Positions 16,873 through 24,871 of a stretch of DNA of 64,000 nt are shown piece by piece (within the stretch, counting starts at the first letter, position 1; each line of letters opens with the position of its first letter). The stretch is from Peribacillus cavernae (GTDB lineage Bacteria; Bacillota; Bacilli; Bacillales; DSM-1321): positions 117,316 to 181,315 of the forward strand of contig NZ_RYZZ01000015.1 in assembly GCF_003989135.1 (NCBI RefSeq). Direction: 5' to 3'. A model generated the notes under the pieces. It saw nothing but the letters and a program-made list of their open reading frames with translations, searched no databases and was not told where the DNA came from. Position numbers and translations under genes: made by a program.

Positions 16873-18924
16873 GTGAAAGCGCTTAAATCAATTCTTCTTT
16901 GGGGAGTAATTTCTGCACTTGGGGCTGTTAGCTTCGGCGTTGTTGCCCTTAAGCGTGGAGAGAGCATCAATGCAATTTGGATTCTGACTGCGGCTGTTTG
17001 TGTGTATGCAGTTGCTTACCGCTTTTATAGTAAATTTATTGCACAAAAAGTATTTGAGTTAGATGACAAACGGCAAACACCAGCAGAAGCAAATAATGAC
17101 GGAAAAGATTATGTGCCGACAAATAAATGGGTGCTTTTTGGCCATCACTTTGCAGCCATTGCCGGTGCGGGTCCGCTTGTCGGTCCAATCCTCGCTGCGC
17201 AAATGGGCTATTTGCCCGGGACTCTTTGGATAGTAGTCGGGGTTGTTTTTGCCGGTGCCGTACAGGATTTTATTATTTTGTTCGGTTCAATGCGCCGGAA
17301 CGGGAAATCACTTGGTGAAATTATTAAAGAAGAGATTGGCCCAGTTACAGGGTTGATTGCAATGGTTGGTATTTTAGGAATCATGATTATCCTATTGGCA
17401 GTACTTGCTCTCGTAGTTGTAAAAGCACTGACGGGAAGTCCTTGGGGGATGTTTACGATTGCGGCAACCATTCCAATTGCTGTCTTTATGGGGATTTATA
17501 TGCGTTACATACGCCCTGGACGGGTGGGCGAAGCCTCGATAATAGGGATTGTATTATTGCTTCTTTCCCTGTATGGCGGCCAATACGTATCTGAAAACCC
17601 TACTCTTGCAGCAATGTTCACATTTAGCGGTGAAACGATTGCACTTATGATGATCGCCTATGGGTTCGTAGCATCGGTACTGCCGGTATGGCTGCTGCTC
17701 GCTCCGCGTGATTATTTAAGTACATTTTTAAAAGTTGGAACGATTGTGGGCTTAGCGTTAGGAATCCTTATCGTGGCACCGAATCTGGAAATGCCAGCAG
17801 TCACTCAATTTGTGAATGGCACTGGGCCTGTTTTCTCAGGGAATCTATTCCCGTTCTTATTCATTACAATTGCCTGCGGTTCGGTTTCCGGATTCCATGC
17901 ACTCGTCTCGTCCGGAACAACTCCTAAGATGATTGAACGGGAATCGCATGCGCGCTCGATTGGTTACGGAGCGATGCTTACTGAATCCTTCGTTGCGGTT
18001 ATGGCAATGATCGCTGCCTGTGTCTTGACACCAGGAATTTATTTTGCAATTAACAGTCCGGCAGCTGTAATCGGCCCTGATGCTGTTACTGCTGCTGCAA
18101 CAATTTCCGACTGGGGCTTCAAACTGACACCGGACGATTTAACAGAGCTCGCGGACAAAGTCGGAGAAGAAACAGTACTATCCCGTACGGGGGGAGCTCC
18201 AACGCTTGCGATCGGAATGGCTGTTATTTTCTCAAATGTGATAGGCGGGGATGCATTGATGGCATTCTGGTATCATTTTGCGATCCTCTTTGAAGCGTTA
18301 TTTATCTTAACCACCATCGACGCCGGAACCCGTGTCGGGCGTTTTATGATTCAGGATATCATAGGCACCGTGTATAAACCGTTTGCAAGGACAGATGCAT
18401 GGGTGCCAAATGTTATCGCTACTGCGATTTGTGTAACCGGCTGGGGGTATTTCTTATACCAGGGCGTTATTGACCCGTTAGGCGGGATTAACACCTTATG
18501 GCCGTTATTTGGTATCTCAAACCAGATGCTTGCTGGAATTGCGTTGTTGCTTGGAACTACCATTCTATTTAAAATGGGAAAGAAAGCCTATACTTGGATT
18601 ACGCTTGTGCCTACAACGTTTTTGTTAGTCGTAACGTTGACTGCAGGCTGGCAAAAGTTATTCCATGAAAATCCAAAGATTGGTTTCTTATCACATGCAC
18701 AGATTTTCAAGGATGCGATCGACAAGGGTGACGTGCTGGCGCCAGCTGCGTCAATGGCCCAGATGAGACAGGTGATGATTAACGATTATGTAGACGCTGC
18801 ACTTTGTGGGATTTTCATGCTCGTCGTTATTACTGTTTTGATTTCAGCTATCCGCTTATGGATTAAGGTGCTGAAGAACCAGAAAGTGACTCTTCACGAA
18901 ACGACATATAGACCTCGCGCCTAA
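16873..18924 (+). CDS. cstA: Carbon starvation protein A family transporter
   Basis: A 683-residue polytopic membrane protein of the CstA/BtsT family (pyruvate and peptide uptake under carbon limitation). The conserved segment GHHFAAIAGAGPLVGPILAA is at residues ~90-109, followed by QDFIILFGSMRRNGKSLGEI. Many hydrophobic segments run to ~650. The length is close to that of the E. coli proteins (701-716) and longer than the short Bacillus CstA. The start is GTG at 16873 (SD GAGAGGTGGGG). The YbdD/YjiX-type partner gene follows 12 bp later. Confidence 0.9.
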   Translation: MKALKSILLWGVISALGAVSFGVVALKRGESINAIWILTAAVCVYAVAYRFYSKFIAQKVFELDDKRQTPAEANNDGKDYVPTNKWVLFGHHFAAIAGAGPLVGPILAAQMGYLPGTLWIVVGVVFAGAVQDFIILFGSMRRNGKSLGEIIKEEIGPVTGLIAMVGILGIMIILLAVLALVVVKALTGSPWGMFTIAATIPIAVFMGIYMRYIRPGRVGEASIIGIVLLLLSLYGGQYVSENPTLAAMFTFSGETIALMMIAYGFVASVLPVWLLLAPRDYLSTFLKVGTIVGLALGILIVAPNLEMPAVTQFVNGTGPVFSGNLFPFLFITIACGSVSGFHALVSSGTTPKMIERESHARSIGYGAMLTESFVAVMAMIAACVLTPGIYFAINSPAAVIGPDAVTAAATISDWGFKLTPDDLTELADKVGEETVLSRTGGAPTLAIGMAVIFSNVIGGDALMAFWYHFAILFEALFILTTIDAGTRVGRFMIQDIIGTVYKPFARTDAWVPNVIATAICVTGWGYFLYQGVIDPLGGINTLWPLFGISNQMLAGIALLLGTTILFKMGKKAYTWITLVPTTFLLVVTLTAGWQKLFHENPKIGFLSHAQIFKDAIDKGDVLAPAASMAQMRQVMINDYVDAALCGIFMLVVITVLISAIRLWIKVLKNQKVTLHETTYRPRA

Positions 18925-18936
18925 AAGGAGGAAATC

Positions 18937-19140
18937 ATGTATAAAAAATTATCAGAGATTATGAGCTATCGTAAACAATTTATTAGCCTGCTGGTCGGTG
19001 TGCCATCCTATGAAACATATGTGGAACATATGCAAGTGCATCATCCCGGCAAGCATGTGAAAAACCGAAAAGAGTTTTTCTGCGAAGCACAGGAAGAAAG
19101 ATTCAACGCAAAGGGCGGTAAAATATCACGCTGCTGTTAA
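18937..19140 (+). CDS. YbdD/YjiX family protein (CstA partner)
   Basis: A 67-residue small basic protein with the YbdD/YjiX signature: VGVPSYETYVEHMQVHHPGK followed by KEFFCEAQEERFNAKGGKIS and a terminal RCC. Genes of this family nearly always follow cstA or btsT. The start is ATG at 18937, with AAAGGAGG. It is probably an accessory subunit of the transporter; no mechanism is established that I can cite. Confidence 0.88.
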   Translation: MYKKLSEIMSYRKQFISLLVGVPSYETYVEHMQVHHPGKHVKNRKEFFCEAQEERFNAKGGKISRCC

Positions 19141-19175
19141 TATAAGTGAGAAACATAAATAGTTGAGATTGATTA

Positions 19176-19207
19176 AAAAGGGTTTCCTCATCATGGAAAC
19201 CCTTTTA
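19176..19207 (+). terminator. Terminator of the cstA operon
   Basis: AAAAGGGTTTCC pairs with GGAAACCCTTTT around the loop TCATCAT. Confidence 0.85.
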
Positions 19208-19525
19208 TTATGCAAAAATATAGCTTGTAATGTAATTAGTATGTTGGAGATATTAGAATAATTGCACTATATAAAATAGTAAGAGTAATCCTAAATGGTT
19301 GAACTCTGCTTTTTTTTAATGTTATCTTTTAGTAATGAGGCTGGCATACTCCCTTGAGGGAACATGTTTTAGTCTGTTTTTTTATTTCTTCCTCGGCATT
19401 TAAGCTACTCGTTCATAATCTGCTGTCCTTCACACAAAAGCTTTCAAAATCGCATGCCGTGCCACTTAGGAATAAAAACTTCCACTTTGAACAATCTTTT
19501 AATAAGAAAGTCCCGATTTTTCCAA

Positions 19526-19550
19526 TTTAATGAACAATCATTTCATTAAA
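19526..19550 (+). promoter_or_regulatory. Inverted repeat, candidate operator of opuA
   Basis: TTTAATGAA and TTCATTAAA are perfect 9-bp arms around CAATCAT, ending 44 bp before the opuAA start. The rest of the 380-bp gap 19208-19594 shows no gene. The arm length and spacing would suit a MarR/GbsR-type dimer, but the protein is unknown. Confidence 0.5.
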
Positions 19551-19594
19551 AGTATAAATAAGTAAAGGGGCCGCAAAATGAATGGAGGAATACG

Positions 19595-20800
19595 ATGAAA
19601 CCAAATGTCATAGTAAGGGATGTTTCAAAAATTTTTGGGAAGTCTCCAAAGAATGCAATTGATCTTTTGAAAAAAGGATATTCCAAAAAGGACATTTTAA
19701 AAGAAACAGGGCATACTGTCGGTGTGAACAAAGCTAATTTTGAGGTCTTTCCCGGAGAAGTTTTCGTGATCATGGGATTATCAGGCAGCGGGAAATCAAC
19801 TTTGATCCGAATGTTTAACCGCTTGATTACCCCTACTTCAGGTGAAATTTTGATTGATGGGGAAGACCTTGTAAAGATGAATCCGGCACGCTTACGGGAG
19901 ACGAGAAGGAAAAAAATCAGCATGGTCTTTCAGAACTTTGCGCTTTTTCCACATAAGACGATTCTAGAGAACACGGAGTATGGACTTGAGGTTCAAAAAG
20001 TACCTCCTAAAGAACGAAGAGAAAAAGCTATGAAGGCATTGGAAGTCGTAGGTTTAAAGGGATATGAACATCAGTTCCCTTCCCAACTGAGCGGCGGTAT
20101 GCAGCAGAGGGTGGGACTTGCCAGGGCGCTGGCCAGCGATACTGATATTCTTTTAATGGATGAAGCGTTCAGTGCCCTTGACCCGCTCATTCGAAAGGAT
20201 ATGCAGGATGAGCTGCTCGAAATCCAGGAAAACTTTAAGAAAACGATCATCTTTATCACTCATGACCTGGATGAGGCGTTACGGATAGGTGACCGAATTG
20301 CCTTAATGAAAGATGGGAGCATCATCCAGCTCGGAACCCCTGAAGAAATAATGATGAACCCAGCAAATGAATACGTAGAACGCTTTGTTGAGGATGTGGA
20401 CCTATCACGAGTGCTCACTGCTTCACATGTCATGAAAAGAGCGGAAAGAATATCAGTCGACAGGGGCCCGCGTGTTGCTCTGCAAATTATGAGGGAGCAG
20501 GGCTATTCGATGATTTTCGTAGTGGACAGAAAGAAAAAGCTGCTGGGAGCATTAACAGCAGAACAGGCGTCCCTTGCGATCCAGAATAATCAAGCCATTG
20601 CAGAAGCAATGACAAAGGATATCCCTACTGTTGGTGAAGCGGTCATGATTGCCGATCTATTAGAGGATATTGCTACCTCAAGTTTGCCACTTTCAGTGGT
20701 AGACGATGAAAACCGATTAAAAGGAATCATTATTAGAGGCGCCGTTATTGGTGCGCTTGCAGGAAATAGAGATTCTTTAAATGAAATGGGAAGTGATTAA
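19595..20800 (+). CDS. opuAA: Glycine betaine/proline ABC importer, ATP-binding subunit
   Basis: A 401-residue ATPase of the OpuA/ProU family. Walker [11 protein letters not shown] is near residue 65, the signature is LSGGMQQRVG, Walker B ILLMDEAFSALDP and the H-loop FITHDLDEAL. A C-terminal pair of CBS domains (from ~280: RGPRVALQIMREQGYSMIFV, then LKGIIIRGAVIGAL) is the family's ionic-strength sensor. The start is ATG at 19595. It is directly followed by the fused permease/binding-protein gene, with no gap. It supplies energy for compatible-solute uptake under osmotic stress. Confidence 0.92.
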   Translation: MKPNVIVRDVSKIFGKSPKNAIDLLKKGYSKKDILKETGHTVGVNKANFEVFPGEVFVIMGLSGSGKSTLIRMFNRLITPTSGEILIDGEDLVKMNPARLRETRRKKISMVFQNFALFPHKTILENTEYGLEVQKVPPKERREKAMKALEVVGLKGYEHQFPSQLSGGMQQRVGLARALASDTDILLMDEAFSALDPLIRKDMQDELLEIQENFKKTIIFITHDLDEALRIGDRIALMKDGSIIQLGTPEEIMMNPANEYVERFVEDVDLSRVLTASHVMKRAERISVDRGPRVALQIMREQGYSMIFVVDRKKKLLGALTAEQASLAIQNNQAIAEAMTKDIPTVGEAVMIADLLEDIATSSLPLSVVDDENRLKGIIIRGAVIGALAGNRDSLNEMGSD

Positions 20801-22531
20801 ATGAATGTACCAAAAATACCTCTGGGGTCCTGGATAGACAGGCTTGTCGATTGGATCACTGTTGCTTTTGGCGGTTTTTTCGATTTCTTGACGAATGCAA
20901 TAGAGTGGATATTGGATATACTCGTCAAGGTTCTTGGCGCAGGTCCTCCTTTGATTCTGATTATTATCCTGACTCTCTTAGCAATGTATACGAGCAGGTG
21001 GACGCTGGGACTATTTACGTTTATTTCATTGTTGTTGATTGAAAATCTGGGTTATTGGGACGCGACAATTGATACGCTGGCACTTGTATTATCATCAGGA
21101 ATTATTACGATATTGATAGGCATTCCAATCGGTATCTGGGTATCCCAAAGTGATACAGCAAAAAAAATAATCATGCCAATTCTGGACTTTATGCAGACGA
21201 TGCCCGCTTTTGTGTACTTGATTCCGTCCATCTTGTTCTTTGGGATCGGAGTCGTTCCAGGTATCATCGCCTCTGTTATTTTTGCGGTTGCTCCTACGAT
21301 ACGATTGACAAACCTGGGTATTCGGGAAGTGCCTGGGGATTTAATAGAGGCCTCAGAAGCTTTTGGCTCTACAACTGGACAAAGACTTTTTAAAGTTCAA
21401 ATTCCACTGGCCGCGCCAACCATTCTTGCAGGCGTTAACCAGAGCATTATGCTATCTCTTTCTATGGTTGTTATTGCATCCTTGGTAGGAGCGCCGGGAC
21501 TCGGGGCCGAGGTGTACAGGGCCGTTACGCAGATTCAGGTAGGCCAGGGATTTGAAGCGGGCTTATCCATCGTAATCATTGCTATTATTCTGGACCGTAT
21601 TTCACAAAACCTAAGAAAGCCTGCATATGCAGATAAGGTAAACCGAACCATTGTATTTGGGATAGTGGCAGCGGTTTTCGTTGCTGCATTCGCCTACTTC
21701 GGTATCACAGAAGCACAAACGGAAAAAGCATCTTCTGACAATGTTGGTGATACAGTAAATTATGAAATCACGGGTATAGATCCAGGGGCAGGTTTGATGA
21801 AAGCGACCGAAAAGGCTATGAAGGATTATAAATTATCCGATTGGACCTTGAAGGAAGGATCTTCGACTGCCATGACAGCTGAACTACAGAAAGCGTACGA
21901 AGACAAAGAACCGATTATTATTACTGGTTGGACGCCGCATTGGATGTACCAAAAATATGATTTAAAGTACCTGGAAGATCCAAAAGGTTCTTATGGGAAG
22001 GGTGAAAACATCCATACGGTTGTTAAACGCGGCTTTGAAGAGGAAGCTCCCGGCGCCTATAAGGTGTTAGACCAGTTTCATTGGAAACCCAGTGATATGG
22101 AAGAAGTAATGGTAGATATCCAGGAAGGCATGGATCCAAAAGAGGCAGCAAAGAAATGGGCCAAATCTCATTCTAAAGCCGTACAGCAGTGGACAAAGGG
22201 CGCGGAGAAAGGGAACGGACAGGAAATTGTCCTTGTCTATGTTGCCTGGGAATCTGAGATAGCAAGCACCAATGTTATCAGTGAAGTATTGAAGCAGCAT
22301 GGATATGCAGTCAATATGAAACAAGTGGAGGCTGGCCCGATGTTTGCCGGGATAGCAGATGGAAGTGCTGATGCCATGGTAGCAGCATGGCTTCCAACCA
22401 CTCATGCTGATTATTTCGAGAGATACAAAAATGAATTGGTCGATCTCGGGGCAAATTTAGAAGGAACGAAACTGGGATTAAGTGTTCCTGAATATATGCA
22501 AATTGATTCAATTGAAGACTTAAAAAAATAA
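20801..22531 (+). CDS. opuABC: Glycine betaine ABC importer, fused permease and substrate-binding protein
   Basis: 576 aa joining two subunits that are separate in B. subtilis (OpuAB and OpuAC). Residues ~1-310 are the membrane part, with the permease motif ASEAFGSTTGQRLFKVQIPL. From ~320 on comes the extracellular OpuAC-type domain, starting NYEITGIDPGAGLMKATEKA. Trp residues for cation-pi binding are visible in ITGWTPHWMYQKYD and AAWLPTTHADYFERY. The domain is tethered by the last membrane helix, so no lipobox is needed. The arrangement is as in Lactococcus OpuABC. Start ATG at 20801 is adjacent to the opuAA stop. Confidence 0.9.
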   Translation: MNVPKIPLGSWIDRLVDWITVAFGGFFDFLTNAIEWILDILVKVLGAGPPLILIIILTLLAMYTSRWTLGLFTFISLLLIENLGYWDATIDTLALVLSSGIITILIGIPIGIWVSQSDTAKKIIMPILDFMQTMPAFVYLIPSILFFGIGVVPGIIASVIFAVAPTIRLTNLGIREVPGDLIEASEAFGSTTGQRLFKVQIPLAAPTILAGVNQSIMLSLSMVVIASLVGAPGLGAEVYRAVTQIQVGQGFEAGLSIVIIAIILDRISQNLRKPAYADKVNRTIVFGIVAAVFVAAFAYFGITEAQTEKASSDNVGDTVNYEITGIDPGAGLMKATEKAMKDYKLSDWTLKEGSSTAMTAELQKAYEDKEPIIITGWTPHWMYQKYDLKYLEDPKGSYGKGENIHTVVKRGFEEEAPGAYKVLDQFHWKPSDMEEVMVDIQEGMDPKEAAKKWAKSHSKAVQQWTKGAEKGNGQEIVLVYVAWESEIASTNVISEVLKQHGYAVNMKQVEAGPMFAGIADGSADAMVAAWLPTTHADYFERYKNELVDLGANLEGTKLGLSVPEYMQIDSIEDLKK

Positions 22532-22540
22532 TGTCTCAAA

Positions 22541-22571
22541 AAAGATATCCGGAATCCGGATATCTTTTTTG
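22541..22571 (+). terminator. Terminator of opuA
   Basis: AGATATCCGGA pairs with TCCGGATATCT, followed by TTTTTT. Confidence 0.85.
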
Positions 22572-22582
22572 TTTTAAAGTGA

Positions 22583-22599
22583 TGTAATAAAACATAACA
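22583..22599 (+). promoter_or_regulatory. TnrA/GlnR-type box, upstream copy
   Basis: TGTAATAAAACATAACA matches TGTNANAWWWTNTNACA with one deviation (C for T at position 11). It is centred about 72 bp upstream of the expected start site of the promoter at 22628, the side from which TnrA activates. Confidence 0.6.
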
Positions 22600-22627
22600 T
22601 TAAATCCGAATAGTTATAAAATTTTAC

Positions 22628-22656
22628 TTGAAACTTTACCTTTAAGAATGTATGAT
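22628..22656 (+). promoter_or_regulatory. Sigma-A promoter of amtB-glnK
   Basis: TTGAAA and TATGAT with a 17-bp spacer. Transcription would begin near 22663. Confidence 0.65.
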
Positions 22657-22675
22657 AGTGTTAGTAACATAAATA

Positions 22676-22692
22676 TGTTATAAAATATAACA
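22676..22692 (+). promoter_or_regulatory. TnrA/GlnR box, perfect match
   Basis: TGTTATAAAATATAACA fits TGTNANAWWWTNTNACA at every position. It lies just downstream of the predicted start site, so it could act as a repressor (GlnR) site or serve another promoter. Confidence 0.75.
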
Positions 22693-22727
22693 TTTAAATA
22701 AAAGTGTTTTGAAAGGGCGGAAAAAAG

Positions 22728-23954
22728 ATGCAGATGGGTGATTCAGTTTTTATGTTTATTGCAACATTGCTGGTTTGGCTTATGACTCCGGGAATTGCAT
22801 TATTTTATGGAGGAATGGTCAAAAGTAAAAATGTGCTGAGTACTGCAATGCACAGCTATATGCCAATTGCGATTGTATCGATTCTTTGGGTTTTGATTGG
22901 TTACTCCCTTTCTTTCTCCACAGGGGGCAATGCCTTTATAGGCAATTTCGATTGGGTTGGGCTGAAGGGTGTTTCCTTTGAACCTAATGCTGAATACAGT
23001 GCCACAATTCCACATAACATGTTCATGATGTTCCAAATGACTTTTGCTGTGTTGACCGTTGCTATCATTTCGGGCGGGTTTGCTGAACGTATGCGCTTTT
23101 CTGCCTTTATCGTATTTATCGTGATTTGGTCCTTACTTGCATACGCTCCGGTAGCGCACTGGGTATGGGGAGTCGGCGGCTGGTTAAGGGAGCTTGGAGC
23201 CCTTGATTTCGCGGGTGGCAATGTTGTTCATATTTCCTCTGGTGTGACCGGGTTGGTGCTGGCGATTCTGTTAGGAAAAAGGAAGGATTCTGAATCCAGT
23301 TCGCCTCATAATCTCCCCTTAACATTTTTAGGTGCAACATTGATCTGGTTTGGCTGGTACGGTTTTAATGTAGGAAGTGCGTTGACAATAAACGATGTTG
23401 CGATGACTGTTTTTGTTAACACGGCAATCGCGGCTTCTGCCGGTATCCTTGGCTGGATGTTAATCGAATACTTTGTTAATAAAAAGCCTACGATGCTGGG
23501 CGGCCTTTCCGGTGCGATATCAGGTTTGGTTGCCATTACTCCTGCCTGCGGATTTGTCACTCCTGCCTCATCGATTATTATCGGCCTTGTCGGAGGCATC
23601 GTATGTTTCTGGGGTGTCACTTATTTGAAGAAGAAGCTTGGGTATGATGATGCGTTAGATGCGTTCGGTTTACACGGAATAGGCGGTACATGGGGCGGTA
23701 TCGCTACTGGTCTTTTTGCAACAACATCTGTAAATTCCGCTGGTGCGGATGGACTTTTCTATGGCGATTTCAGCTTGTTATGGAAACAAGTAGTTGCGAT
23801 TGTGGCCACTTATATTTTTATCGCAATCATCACCTACGTAATTGCAAAAGCAATTAACGTTTTCGTGCCGATTAGGGTTGACGAAGAACAAGAATCACTG
23901 GGACTGGATATTACTCTTCATGGCGAAAAGGCTTACCATGAAACAAACTTTTAA
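22728..23954 (+). CDS. amtB: Ammonium transporter
   Basis: A 408-residue Amt/Rh channel (NrgA in B. subtilis). Membrane helices run from residue ~6 to ~385. Visible family motifs are DFAGGNVVHISSGVTGLVLA, with the Asp and first pore His, and GLHGIGGTWGGIATGLFA, with the second pore His. The start is ATG at 22728 after GAAAGGGCGG. It forms an operon with the PII gene 63 bp downstream. The TnrA-type boxes upstream indicate induction on nitrogen limitation. Confidence 0.93.
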   Translation: MQMGDSVFMFIATLLVWLMTPGIALFYGGMVKSKNVLSTAMHSYMPIAIVSILWVLIGYSLSFSTGGNAFIGNFDWVGLKGVSFEPNAEYSATIPHNMFMMFQMTFAVLTVAIISGGFAERMRFSAFIVFIVIWSLLAYAPVAHWVWGVGGWLRELGALDFAGGNVVHISSGVTGLVLAILLGKRKDSESSSPHNLPLTFLGATLIWFGWYGFNVGSALTINDVAMTVFVNTAIAASAGILGWMLIEYFVNKKPTMLGGLSGAISGLVAITPACGFVTPASSIIIGLVGGIVCFWGVTYLKKKLGYDDALDAFGLHGIGGTWGGIATGLFATTSVNSAGADGLFYGDFSLLWKQVVAIVATYIFIAIITYVIAKAINVFVPIRVDEEQESLGLDITLHGEKAYHETNF

Positions 23955-24017
23955 AAATCAGAAATCCGGCGACAAAACCAACCAAAATTTCGGCCCAAAA
24001 AAGGGAGGGGTAAAGCT

Positions 24018-24380
24018 ATGGTAGAGGTATTAACAAAAATCGAGATCGTGACACGTCCAAACAAGTTTGAACAATTTAAACAGGAGCTGGCCAAAATCGG
24101 GGTGAGCGGGATAACGGTTTCTGAGGTGAAGGGAACCGGCCTACAAAAGGGATATATTGAAACATACAGAGGTACGAGAAAAGAAATTACCTTACATGAC
24201 CGGATCAAGATTGAGATAGTCGTCTGTGAAGTGCCAGTACAGGATGTAATTGACATTGCCAGAACGTATTTTAATACCGGCCAGCCGGGAGACGGAAAAA
24301 TCCTCATTTATGAGCTCGCAAACGTCATTAAAATCCGTACCGGTGAAGTGGGGCACGCTGCCTTAAAGAACAATAATTAG
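24018..24380 (+). CDS. glnK: PII-family nitrogen regulator
   Basis: A 120-residue PII protein (NrgB/GlnK) that binds ATP/ADP and 2-oxoglutarate and blocks AmtB when ammonium is plentiful. The core is IEIVTRPNKFEQFKQELAKI, then the T-loop GTGLQKGYIETYRGTRKEIT with a Tyr at the usual position, and the C-loop TGQPGDGKILIYELANVIKI. The start is ATG at 24018, with AAGGGAGGGG. Adjacent genes amtB and glnK are co-transcribed in most bacteria. Confidence 0.92.
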   Translation: MVEVLTKIEIVTRPNKFEQFKQELAKIGVSGITVSEVKGTGLQKGYIETYRGTRKEITLHDRIKIEIVVCEVPVQDVIDIARTYFNTGQPGDGKILIYELANVIKIRTGEVGHAALKNNN

Positions 24381-24400
24381 ACGTGCTCCAAGACGCTAGA

Positions 24401-24440
24401 TAAAGTGAAACTTCTATCGGTGGGGGTTTTCTTTATCCCT
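24401..24440 (+). terminator. Hairpin downstream of glnK, possible terminator
   Basis: GATAAAG pairs with CTTTATC at the ends of a GT-rich segment with GTGGGGGTTTTC inside. The rest of 24381-24634 shows no gene. Confidence 0.35.
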
Positions 24441-24634
24441 CCTTAGACTTCGTGGTTTCTTCTACCTGAAGAGGGGTCTATGTGTTATTGTATCGATTTC
24501 GTCTGTGTTTAATCAAGTGTGTTTTTTCGACAAAAGAGCGGTGTGAGAATGGACTTTTTAGTCAGTTAAATATTACCAAAGTGATCACCGATGAACTATA
24601 TAAGTTGAAATAACCATTTCCTATTTCGGTTAAA

Positions 24635-24694
24635 GTTTTGTCGTCTCTCTTATCGTTTTGTTGTCTCTTTTCTCATTTTGTCGTCTCTTTTAAT
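24635..24694. repeat. 20-bp tandem repeat, three copies
   Basis: Units at 24635-24654, 24655-24674 and 24675-24694 share NTTTTGTYGTCTCTYTTNTC. The gap 24441-24634 has no recognisable gene. Phase and T-rich make-up are similar to the 20-bp repeat at 3899. Confidence 0.75.
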
Positions 24695-24794
24695 TCCAAG
24701 TATTGACCGATTTGTGTTAGATGCAATTCTTAATCTCAACTTATAGAGTATTTGAGATCTTTAAACAGGTCAAAGTACGTTGAATTAGCAAGCT

Positions 24795-24832
24795 TTCAAA
24801 AAAGAATTGCTGCTTGTTCAAGCAGCAATTCT
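24795..24832 (-). terminator. Terminator of the succinate-semialdehyde dehydrogenase gene
   Basis: AGAATTGCTGCTTG and its complement form a 14-bp stem. On the minus strand TTTTTT follows. A second small hairpin (AACCAATT/AATTGGTT, 24845-24866) lies between it and the stop codon. Confidence 0.8.
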
Positions 24833-24871
24833 CATTTACTTTGAAACCAATTGAAAAAAAGAATTGGTTTT

